The notes beneath the pieces are model-generated. The model was not told the DNA's origin. It was given only the letters and a program-made list of their open reading frames with translations, and ran no database searches. A stretch of 64,000 bases of DNA from assembly GCA_027625915.1 (NCBI GenBank), contig JANTQA010000023.1, forward strand, positions 12,896,001 to 12,960,000. Direction: 5' to 3'. The position numbers and the translations under genes were made by a program. Below, in pieces: positions 48,862 through 59,705 of the stretch (positions are counted from its first letter, which is position 1; each line of letters opens with the position of its first letter). Source of the DNA: Anaeramoeba flamelloides (lineage: Eukaryota; Metamonada; Anaeramoebidae).

Positions 48862-49205
48862 ATGAAAGTTGTAAAAAATAGAGTTTTTAGAATTTTAGAG
48901 ATAAATAAAGAGTTCCCTGTATTTGTCCAAATTTTGGTAATCCTAAATATAATATCTGATTACCTTAATAGACAAAGAACAATTTTAATCAAAAAATCGT
49001 TTGCCAAACAATCTTTAAAATTTTTAAAAAAAACATTTTTCAAACAAAGTATTGGTAGTTGCCAAACGATTTTATATTGAAAATACCTTTGAGATGAAAA
49101 ATCAAACCATGATTTCGTTTACTATTACAAAAATTTGGATAAATACATGGAACTCTTTATTTATCTCTAAAATTCTAAAAACTCTATTTTTTACAACATT
49201 CCTTA
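48862..49205. mobile_element. Foldback element with about 75-base arms
   Basis: gttgtaaaaaatagagtttt and the following about 55 bases (48868-48940) are mirrored at 49127-49197; the outer roughly 48 bases look identical. A second inner inverted pair (aaatcgtttgccaaac near 48995; gttgccaaacgatttt near 49059) gives a near-complete hairpin. No coding potential. Confidence 0.75.
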
Positions 49206-49306
49206 TTTACACTTGTGAAGTTGAATTAAATTATAATTCGTTTTTCAGTTTTCTTGGAATTTTTTATCCCCGAAAAATACCTCTTTTTCTAGACTATATA
49301 CTGTTA

Positions 49307-49640
49307 AAAAAATTGGTTATACTAAAAACAATAAATACAATAGTCCCATGAATTTTAAGTACTAGAATTTTGATTATACTGTGGATAAACTTTATTATTC
49401 AACATGAAAGGTTATGGAATAGTGAAGTTTTGTCTAACTTTTTTTTTTCAATTTGTTTTTTCATGCTACTGTAGACACTTTAAAAAAATGTGGTTATACT
49501 AAAAACAATAAATAAAATAGCTTTATGTCTTAAAAGTTCTGTAATTTTAATTATACCATGAATAAACTTTTTTATTAAAGATTAAATGCCAATCAAAGTA
49601 GTTGTTTTGTTTAACTTGTAAAATTTCAATTGTATTTTTT
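49307..49640 (+). repeat. Tandem duplication, unit about 177 bases
   Basis: ggttatactaaaaacaataa at 49315 recurs at about 49492. The rest of the unit (taattttgattata-like, ataaactttattatt, gttttgt-taactt-ttcaat) follows in the same order with many differences, so the duplication is old. Confidence 0.65.
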
Positions 49641-50638
49641 CAGACTAGTGAAACTTGGTATCAACTTTAATGTGTATTTTAATAAGTTTTCAATCCACTG
49701 TTTATGATATAGTAAATATAGCAGTGGCAATGGTCAAGAATATTGATTTATTTTTGGATTTTTCTTTTTGTTAGGTAGTGTCTTTTTTCTTTTAATCTTT
49801 AATTTCAATCTAGACCCACCCCCGTTCCCCAACCCAAAATATTGATATTGTACAAATACTTGGATAATATCCATTGTTTTTTCTTCAAAAACCCCAATAA
49901 CATCTGAGATCAATTAAGACAATATCATTTTTTCTTTCTCCTGGTGCAAGCTCGGAATATTGCAATGTGATTGCTCCCAAATTTAAACAATACGTACAGA
50001 AATGTTTAAATTTTGGAAAAAAAATTTCTAAATAGAAATTTAGTACTTTGCGAAAAAAAAAGAATTAAAATTTGACCCTTATAAAAACAATAAAAAAAAA
50101 TAACAAGTTATTTTTTGGTTATGACAAATTAAATTTTCTTATATCCCTTTTTCAATTAAGAATAAAATCAAAAAGATAAGAAATCTAAAATTGCTTCTAT
50201 TCTTGTATGTCGAAATTAAACTCATTTTCTGTTTAAATAAAAACTATTTCACACAATCTATTCAGCTCCAAAAAATTAAATCGAAATAATTATAACAATG
50301 TAAAATAAGTGATTAGGATCTTTAAAAAACACACACAAAAATTTTGTTTTAGTAAAGTTTAAAGCATGTTAATTATTTTTAATGTTATCTTTTTTTCTGA
50401 TCAAAAGTTAAAAAAAGAAATTTCAAAAGAAAATGAAAAAAAATTATTTCCAAGATCGGATTTTATAGGTTGTTTATTGAAATTAAATTTATATTTAATA
50501 ATGTATTTATAATAATTTGTTTTTTTTTTTATCAAATCTAAAATGGGATGGGTTTTATTGAGGTTACTAATCTTCTAAAAGATATAATATACCTTAACCT
50601 TGTGTTGTGGATTAAGATTGATGTTTGTAATTTATATT
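49641..50638. other. AT-rich DNA, 3' flank of RPL9
   Basis: No exon or repeat family recognised. Confidence 0.5.
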
Positions 50639-51383
50639 TTAATCTTCTTCAATAAATTCTTTTTCAGAAACATAAATACCATCCAAAAACATTCTGATAT
50701 CTTTGTTACGCACATTGCAAATTTGATGGATTTGTGCACCTGTTTGTTTTTGTTCATTTTAAGAGAATTAAAAAAAAAAAAAAAAGAATGAAAGATAATG
50801 AGAATAAGAAAAAGAATAAGGAAACAAAAGAAAATAAAATAAAATAAAAAAAAAAAAATAATAAAAAGAAAAAAGAAACTTACAACAAAGGGAAACTAAT
50901 GTGACATCATTTCCTTCAAGATAAATTTCATCTTTGGTTTTTTCTGATCTGAAAACTTTTACACCTTCAAGCATTCTAACTTTTCTTTCGATTTTTTCAC
51001 CAAGGAAATTTCTGATTTCGATGAAAGATCCATTTTCTGGTATATTGAGATTGATTGGAAAATGATTGTATGCAAGTTTCATTCTGTATCTGTATCCTTT
51101 GGTAACACCATTAATCATGTTTTGGATATGGGCAACAATTGTTCTCACACCACACACTTGTTTACGTTTGGCAAGCCATAATGTGACTGTAACTTCTTTT
51201 TTTTTCTTTATCGGACACCAAATGTAATTTTGTGTGTTTGAAATTTTGTTTTAATGTTCCTCTTGGTCCCTTGACAATAACAATTCTTGCTTTGGTTGTG
51301 ATTTCAACTGAACAGATCCGGAAAGAAAAATTTTTAAAAAAAAAAAAAAGAAAAAACAAAAAAGAAAAAAAAAAAAGCAAAAA

Positions 51384-51414
<31 letters not shown>

Positions 51415-51543
51415 CAAAAAAAATTAATCTTGAAATTAGTTTTGAAAGCAAAAGGAAAGAAAGTGTTTCAAGTGAAATGTGGGATTTGTTTATTTACCAT
51501 TTTCTGGTACTTTGACAACTTCTGTGGTCTTGAGGAATTTCAT
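50639..51543 (-). CDS. RPL9: 60S ribosomal protein uL6 (RPL9)
   Basis: Three exons: 51498-51543 ([15 protein letters not shown]), 50884-51307 and 50639-50739. Introns are 51308-51497 (GTAAAT to TTCAG) and 50740-50883 (GTAAGT to AACAG), both phase 1. The product matches uL6 throughout: [68 protein letters not shown] and [17 protein letters not shown]. uL6 sits near the sarcin-ricin loop of the large subunit. The frame is broken once at a run of nine T (plus strand 51197-51205), inside the Lys-rich stretch [19 protein letters not shown]; one base fewer restores the full protein. Because this gene is essential, a sequence error is the likely cause, although a second copy elsewhere cannot be ruled out. 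Confidence 0.93.
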
Positions 51544-53096
51544 TGTTCTGAATTTAATTCAATTGGAAATATTTAAAAAAAATGAATCTTTGTTTTTTTT
51601 TTTTATTGAAAGAAGATTGTAACTTGTAGAAATTGATTTTAGATTCTGTGGTTGATTAAAATCTTTTTTTTATGAGGTATAAAGGAATAAAAAGCTGTTC
51701 AAATAAACTATGCAGAATTGGTAAATCTATGTTTAAAAAGAAAAAACCGGTTTCTTGTTAATAGAAGACCTATCCATTCACCAGCCATAGAAACATGCGT
51801 TTAACAAGAATTAAATCTGGTATTATCTCATGAAGATACTAATAACTCTTATTTTTTCATATTCCAAAAGGTAACAGAGTAATAATTTTTCAAAGATACC
51901 ATTAAACATAATACACAACCCCAGTTATCAACTTGGAGAAATGATTTATGATTTTTAAACGAACCTCATTTTTCAGTAAATAAATTTTCAGTCAAAATAT
52001 CTGATCTTTTAACTTGTATTTAATGGATTAAAGTCCCGAAAAATAAAAATTAACATTTTGACCCCCTAAAGAAATCTCACTTTTGGTAGTTTCTGAGATT
52101 CTATGTCAACAAATAAAAATTCAAACATCAATCTTATTCCAAAAATACAATAATAATAAATCATATATATCATCTCTTGTTGATCTAAAAAAATTGATCA
52201 TTTATATTATTTTGATATGTTTATGAAATTTCTTGAAATTTCAACAATTAGGCATAATCCTTTTCAAATATTCAGAGTATAAATAACAAATTTTTATTAT
52301 TTAATTAAAATTTTTGATGATATTTATTATAATTTTTTATTAGAATTATTAATTTGAAAAAATTTTATTTGTTTGAAAATTAATTTTAGAATTGAGAAAT
52401 TATAATATACTCTATTGATACCTCTAATACGTGGGTTATTACAAACACACTAAAAGAATCAAGATTGGATTATTAATTATTGATTCTAAATAATCAGCTT
52501 AAAAAGTATTTCAATAGATAATGTGTTGAATTTTACAGGTTTAAAAGAAAAGAATCTTGGGAGAATTTTTAATTTAATGTTTTGGCTGATTTTCTCATAC
52601 TTTTTTCTTTTTATCAATAAAAAAGAAAAAATTGATTTGAATTTTTCTCAGAATAAAAAATTATATTTTTTTACAAGTTAAAAATAATTCTTGTAATTTT
52701 TGTTGAAAATTAGTAGATTTTTGATACCACATTATCCCAGAACTTAATTTTTTCCTTTTAAATTTATATTTTTATACAAATCATCCACATAAAATAAGAT
52801 TTCAATCTTCTTCAAAGAATATATATTTTTTTTTAAATAAAAAAAAATCTTGGGAATAGAACTTTTTAAATATAAAAAAAAATGGTTCAGGTAATTAAAA
52901 CCAACAATTCATTTATAAAAATAGCATTGGGAGTAAACTTGACACTGGAGAACTCTGATTTTTACTTTTTTTTTTTTCAATTTCAAGATCCGGTAACTTT
53001 TTTAAAATTTTTTTACATCCACTGCAACATTTTTTAAGTTTTCAGCAATCTTAAAATTCTATTATAAAATTTAAATATTGAAAGATTAAGAATCCT

Positions 53097-53127
<31 letters not shown>

Positions 53128-54479
53128 CTGCTTTAGAGTTAAATTTTCGAGAAATTCAGTTCTTAAAAAAATGATCAAAATTTAGAGAAATAGGAGAAAT
53201 TATGAAAAAAATTAAATAAATTCATTTCCAAATTTAAAATTTACTTGGAAGACATATGAATTACCTTTTAAATTATAATTATTAGAGATACCCTTGAATA
53301 TTTAATTAATTACTGCATTAAGAAGAAAAATAAAAGAATGAATATATAAGTAAAATTTAACTTTAAAACTAGTGCTTTGACTCAAAACAAAGGTATTTTT
53401 TACAACTATCATGAATTGTAATTTAAAATTTTTTTAAAAACAAAAAAGGACTATAAATGTTTTTGGATTTCCTATATATTTTTTGTAAATGCGAAGTAAT
53501 CCTATTTGGAAATTAAATATTTTCTTTATCAGTTTGAACAAATATTGTCTAAAAATGAAGTTAAATTACAAGTGATTATTTTTAACATGTATTAATTATT
53601 ATAAATGTGCCAAAAACAAAGATTTACATTTAAAAAGTGATCTACACAAGTAAGGGGGGTATTGATTTATACCAACACTCTTTTTAAAATTCAATTCATT
53701 GAAAATGATTTTTTTATTAAATCCTTCAAAATCATCTCATTACATAATATATAAGATCACATAAATAGAAATTATTGGGAATTACTAAAAATTTTATTGT
53801 TCCATTTTTTTTTTATTGTTAACCATAATAAAATATTAAAACTAAAAAACAAATTAGAAAAAATAAAAAATAAATAGTCTCTGTTAATTACAAGAATCAA
53901 GTAAAAGAATTACTATTATTTTTTTTATCAAACAATACCAGTAGGATAAAAAAATACCTAAATTAAAATTTCACCCCTTATAATCAAATTTATTTACAAC
54001 ATAATTAAAGTTACATAACTATAAAATTTTGAGGTCATTATATTTATTGTTTCTTACAGCCCCTCTTTTTTGAAAACCCCTTTGTTGAGTAAAAAAAAAA
54101 AAAAAATGTTTTTGTAGATAAATTTTTTTTCAACCTTGGGATATGAATTTTAGTTTAATTCAATTTCAAGATATTTGTGAAAATATATAATATCTAATAG
54201 TTTTTCAAATGATACATTTTTTTTTTTTAAAATTGAAAAAAAAAAACAAAAGATAGAGAAAATTAAACATTTAAATATCAAATTTTGGAAGAAATTAAGG
54301 CAAAAAAAATTTTCAAATTAAGACAATTTTATATAAAAAAAATTAAATAAATTATTTTCTTATAATTGGATTTTTATACTTTAATTTTAAATTATTTTGC
54401 CTTGGATTTTGTGGAAATTTTTTTTCTTTAAAGTTTGAACTGACTCAATTTTATATAAAGATCCCACACACTTGATTTT
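51544..54479. other. Long AT-rich stretch without a recognisable gene
   Basis: About 2.9 kb upstream of RPL9. Contains an A run at 53098-53124 and no open frame of note. No repeat family recognised. Part near 51544-51700 is presumably the RPL9 promoter and 5' untranslated region. Confidence 0.5.
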
Positions 54480-55440
54480 CTAGGATTTAAAGAAATTGAA
54501 ATAAACCCACAATATCGCTTCATTTTTTTAAAACCCGGAAAACCAGCTGCATTCTACTACATTTAACCCAATTCTTATGAATCTTGGAAAACTCAAGAAA
54601 AGCTAACGGTTGGTGGGGGGGTTCCAGAATTTAAAAGAATCGAGTGAAATCATATAGATTTTCCCTAATTCTATTGAATTCTTGAAAACCTAAAGAAAAT
54701 GCACTAGGTTTTTATTTATTTTTAAAAGAAAGCCTAACGAAAGTGTCATAGGTTTTTTGGAATTTAAAAGAATAGAGTAAACTTTATTTGATTTTACTCA
54801 ATTCTTTTAAATTCTGGAAAACCCAACAAAAGTGCCGTCAGGTGCCTAGGTTTTCTTGGGGTTTTCTGTTTTATTAGTAAAATCTATCGATTTTCCTAAT
54901 AAAAAAGAAAAGTCGAGAAAACCCAACCTAGGTTTTCCAGAATTAAAAAGAATAAAGTAAAATCAAATAAAGTTTACTCAATTCTTTTTAAATTCTGAAA
55001 AACCTAAAGGACGTTTTTTTCCTTTTTGAAATAAACTAAAAATTTCAAAAATTTTCAGTTTATTTCAAAAATTAAAAACAACCTAACTGAAAAATCTATT
55101 AAAAAAAATAATTTTTTCAATTTAAAAAAATAAATAATTCTTTAATAGTCAAAATAATTGATTCCACATTTGAAAGATATTACTTAAATCTAAAATAATT
55201 TTGAAAGATAATAAAATAACTTCTTAACTAGAAGCAAAAAAGTTTTCAACTTTTTTTGGATTAAATTTGAAAAAAATAGATATTGGAAAGTTGGATTTTT
55301 CAACTTAAATTGTAAAATCTCTTTAATATAATAATTTCTGATCAAAGATCTTTTATTTACAAATAATGTTTATTATATAGCCAAGTTATTAACAAGTGAA
55401 AAATTAGCAATTATTTAATTTTTTCAGGGTTAAGTTATGT
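54480..55440 (+). repeat. Dispersed repeat family A, near-full copy
   Basis: Several 'ttccagaatttaaaagaat' and mirrored 'attcttttaaattctggaaa' blocks, 'gccgtcaggtgcctaggttttc' near 54833, then the 280-base 3' part ending near 55440. Same orientation as copy 1. Confidence 0.65.
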
Positions 55441-55632
55441 TTTTTTAAAATTATTATTATTTAAAATCAAGGCATAATCTTAAACTTTTCAAAAAAAAAA
55501 ATCCCAAGTTCAATTTGGTAATTTTCAATGAAGACAAAAATGAAATTTTTTAATTTTATTTTGGAAAATTATTTTCTTTTACTAATAAAAAAAAATTAAA
55601 TGAAATTTAATAATCTTTCTTCGTCTTTGTTA

Positions 55633-55673
55633 CTTATATATATATATATATAAACACACACACACATATATAT
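55633..55673. repeat. (TA)n(CA)n(TA)n compound microsatellite
   Basis: Lies directly downstream of the RPS4 stop codon, so it may be part of the 3' untranslated region. Confidence 0.85.
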
Positions 55674-55696
55674 ACGTAATTATGAAAAGAATCCAT

Positions 55697-56921
55697 TTAT
55701 TTCTTTTTCGATTTAGCTTGTTCGTGTTTTTTAATTCTTTGTTTTCTGTCTTCGTTTGGATCTGGTCTAATACCTCTATTTTTAGGAAGGGAGATCATTG
55801 GTCTATTTTTTCTTCCAATTACAAAGACATTTGATAATCTTGTAGCAAAGGAGTGTCCCTTTTCATCTTTGATGTGAATAATGTCGTAGGATCCGGCATG
55901 TAATTCCTTTTTGGTGATGATCCCAATTCTTCCAGTATTTCTACCTCCTGTGATCATGACAACATTACCAACTGCAAATTTGATAAAGCCAACAATCTTG
56001 TTTTCTTTGATATCGAATTTAATTGTGTCGTTTACCTTAATTAAAGGGTCTGGATATCTGAAGGTTCTTCCGTCATGGGTGACAATAAATGGAATTCTTT
56101 TCATTCCAATTTGTGATTTTTTGACTTTACATAATTTAAAGTTGGATTCCTTTTGAGTGATTTTGTGTGCTACAAATCTTCCTTTTTCGTCATAAAGGAT
56201 TCTGAAGTTTTCATTGGTTCGGTCGATTGAAATAACATCTTTGAAGTTTTGGTTTTAATATCAGGTTTTTTTTTGTTTTGGAAATTTTTTTTTTGTTTTT
56301 TTAATGAAATTTTTGAGAGGGATTTGTGGGTTTGTTAGTGTTTAATTTTTGAATAATAAGCAAGACCACAATTGAGAAACATTTAATTAAATAAAAATGA
56401 ATAAAAAAGAACAAATTTTTTTCAAGAAAACAAAAAAAGCAAATCAAAAAAAGTGAAAAAAAAAAAAAAAAAAATCAAAAAAGCAATAAAAAAAATTTTT
56501 GTTATTACGAGATAAAAGAAAAAGAAAAATAGTAAGTTACATACCCATAAAACCAGTTGGATAAGTGTTGTCAGTTCTCACTTTTCCGTCTACCTTTACA
56601 ACTCTTTGCATAAGGATCAAAGTAACTTCTTTTCCTGTTAAGGCATATTTTAATTTGTTTCGAAGTAAAAGTGTCAATGGAAGACACTCTCTTAATTTGT
56701 GTGGACCAGTTGATGGTCTAGGTGCCTTTGTTCGTTTTTAATTTTCAATTATTAGATTTGATTTGATACAAAAGTTATAGAAAAACCTTAGAAAAAAGAA
56801 TAAGGAAACAAATTATTTATAAAGATCGTTTTAAACTTACCCATGTTCCACCTAATTTGTCTAACATCCAATTTTTTGGTGTATTTAATCTTTTTAAGTG
56901 TTTTCTTGGTCCTCTAGTCAT
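55697..56921 (-). CDS. RPS4: 40S ribosomal protein eS4 (RPS4)
   Basis: Three exons: 56841-56921 ([20 protein letters not shown]), 56545-56725 ([19 protein letters not shown]) and 55697-56238 (from [17 protein letters not shown] to the Lys-rich end). Introns are 56726-56840 (GTAAGT to CAAAG, phase 0) and 56239-56544 (GTATGT to CAAAG, phase 1, splitting the Asp of GFMDVISID). The product has the eS4 N-terminal region, S4-like central part ([10 protein letters not shown]) and KOW-bearing C-terminal part ([37 protein letters not shown]). Length and residues match the family and no frame break is needed. It is a structural part of the small subunit. Confidence 0.95.
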
Positions 56922-57478
56922 TTTGTAAGAATTGTTCTTCGAAGTGAATTATTAAAGATAAAAGAAAAAAAAATAAAAAAAAATCTTTTTTGAAGTGAGA
57001 CAAACAGATCAAATTAATGCTTGAAACTTTCAATAGTGATTCTTTTACGAAGTTGAGTGTACTATTTTGACCCTTCTTTACTACCTCTATCAATTTTAAA
57101 GTTTATTTAGATCCTCCTTTTTTAAGCAAGGTGGTACATTTTTCTTATTTTGAAAAATTATAAATACCACAAAATTTTCAAAAAAAGATTTTTTGAGTAT
57201 TATGGGATATAGAAATTAAGAAACCAAAATATCATTGGCTGCTCTATTTGTGAAAAAAATAGAGTAAAACCAGTGTTGAATTATACTTTTTTCATTTTTC
57301 GATAATTTTTTACGATAAAATTTTTGGTTTTCTTAAATTAGGCTAATGAATCTCGAAACAAGCTTCTCTGAATGGTTAAAATTAAGCCACAACAAACCAA
57401 AAAAATAGACCAGGGAAGATGTAAATTTTAAACAGATCTTTTTATTTTTTGATGACCAAAAAACAAGGCCACCTTCCC
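56922..57478. other. 5' flank of RPS4
   Basis: AT-rich, no gene recognised. It lies between the RPS4 start and the putative end of the transposon at 57479. Confidence 0.5.
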
Positions 57479-57868
57479 ACACATGACAACAAATTGTTGT
57501 TGATTTTTTGGTTATTTTTTAATGAAATTTTATTGAAAAAAAATTGAAATTAAATTGAAATTAAATTGAAATATTTAATGAAATTAATTGAAATATCCTT
57601 GAAATAGTCAATGGAAGTTACCAGGAAAATTCAAGGAAATACTTAAATGAAAAATCAATGAAAAAGAATGAAAAATTCAGGAAAAATAATTGAAAATTAA
57701 TTGAAAAAATATTAATTTTTATTGAGATGATATTGAATTCTGGTGAAATTTCATGTATTAAAAAAAAACTAAAGTGAAAAAAAAAATAACAAAAAAAACA
57801 GATAGATATATTAGAAAATTAAAAATAGTCAGATATCCACTTATTAATCAAAATATCTCGATTTTTTT

Positions 57869-58342
57869 TTACTCATAATATTGAAAATGGGTTGATAAAT
57901 TTTCTTTTCTTCTAGATTTGTAATAAATTTTTTTTCTTTGTTCAGAATTTTCTTCTCCAAAATTATTACTGCGTTTCTTAAAAATTAAATTCATTAAAGA
58001 ACTCTTTTGTTTAGAAAGTAAAGAATTACATTTCTTAGCAACCCGTGATGCTTCGCCCCTTCCTGGATATCTAATTTGGTTAAAGCTATCTTTCGCCTGT
58101 AATACCAAAATGTTACTAACTATCATCCTCGTTGTACTACGATATGCTGCTAATTTAAGATTTTCTTCAAAAATAAAATCTAAAGTTGTTTTCTTCATAT
58201 TAATCTTTGATTCTTCATATGTTTTTCTCTGAGATTCAACTATTTTCATCATTTTTTGTTTGATTTTCTTCTAATTGGTCAATTTTTTTTGATAATATGC
58301 TGTATTAAATTCACAATTGATTCTATAATTAAAAAAAAAAAA

Positions 58343-58391
<49 letters not shown>

Positions 58392-58900
58392 AAAAAAAAA
58401 TAAAAAATTAGAAAATTAAAAAAGAACAAAAAAATAAATTTTTAGCTGAAAATAAAGATAAAAAATATAATACGCAATTGTTCGTTTTTTTTTTTATGTT
58501 TTTTGTTTTTTGTTTTCTTCGTTTTTTCGGACTCTTCTTCGATTTCGATTTCGATTTCGATTTCCTTTTCCTTTTCCCCTTCCTTTTCTTTTTCTTTTTC
58601 TCTTTTTTTTTCTTTTTCTTTTTTTGATAATTCCTTTACATTTTTTTCGAATAATTCGTTTTCTATTTACTTGTGAATCTGATAAAATATTGGAAATGAT
58701 ATAATCATTAACAAAAAAGATTTAATGAAGTACTAAAAAAATCAAAAAAAAAAAAAAAAAGAAAAAAGAAAAAAGAAAAGAAAATATTAGAAATTTTACT
58801 CAAAATAAAATTTTCCTCAAATTCATGTTCGCCATTCGAAAAGGGAATCCAATCAGTATTTGGTGATTTGTCACAATTTTTTTGTTCTTTTTAAGTAAAG

Positions 58901-58932
<32 letters not shown>

Positions 58933-59143
58933 ATACTATTAGAAAAAAAAATGTCGAAAGAAAAGAAAAAACCTTTTTTTTTTTCTTCTTTGAACATAAT
59001 TTGGGTCCCATAATCCTTCTTTAACCAGTTCATCATAGACTTGGTTCCATTTTGGATGTGTACATAATTCTTGAATTTTTTCTCCTACGTTCATGGAATT
59101 TACCATCATAAGAACCGTTGAATTTCTTAAAAATTACTTCCAT
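57869..59143 (-). CDS. Multi-exon hypothetical protein, possible transposon accessory gene
   Basis: Coding-like pieces in order on the minus strand: MEVIFKKFNGSYDG at 59143 downward; MNVGEKIQELCTHPKWNQVY then DELVKEGLWDPNYVQRR (59094-58985); a Lys/Glu tract KEKEKE then EIEIEIEIEEES (about 58500-58660) after a TAAATAG acceptor; and the C-terminal piece 57869-58252 (KKTTLDFIFEENLKLAAYRS, SNILVLQAKDSFNQIRYPGR, then basic residues). A coiled-coil stretch (YYQKKIDQLEENQTK) links the last two if single-base length differences in A runs near 58290 and 58250 are allowed. I do not recognise the product. Exon borders, especially between the first two pieces, are uncertain. Divergent placement next to a transposase suggests a second transposon gene, but a host gene is equally possible. 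Confidence 0.4.
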
Positions 59144-59324
59144 TAAGTTTTTTTGTAATTTTGATGATTGGTATGTATTTTTCTGTGATTGTATTCATAT
59201 TGATAAAAAGAAAAATAAAGAAAAAAAGAAAAAACAAAAATTAAAAAAAAAATAAATAAATAAAAAAAAGATAAAAAAATGAAACTTCAAATCATTTTTT
59301 TTATTATTTCACCAACTTTAGTTG

Positions 59325-59664
59325 ATGTTTCAAATACACTATAATTGTTTACAGTGTGGGAAATTGTTTCGAACAAAGAATTCGTTGGATAAACACATTT
59401 CTGTATATCATAATTTTTTTTATAAAACGTTGAAAAGAGATAAAAGAAAAAGAAATAAAGTAAAAAAGAATCAAGAACAAATAAACAAAAAAAAAAAAAG
59501 AGAAAGACCCGCTAGACGATGAAGAAATAGGAACTGGAACAGAATTTACCGAAGAAGGTGTGAGAGATAATTCATATGATTTACACAATGAAATTTTCAT
59601 GAATGACAAACACATATTCAACAATGAAAGAAATATTGGTAAGTTTTTTCTTTTTTTCTTTTTT

Positions 59665-59705
<41 letters not shown>

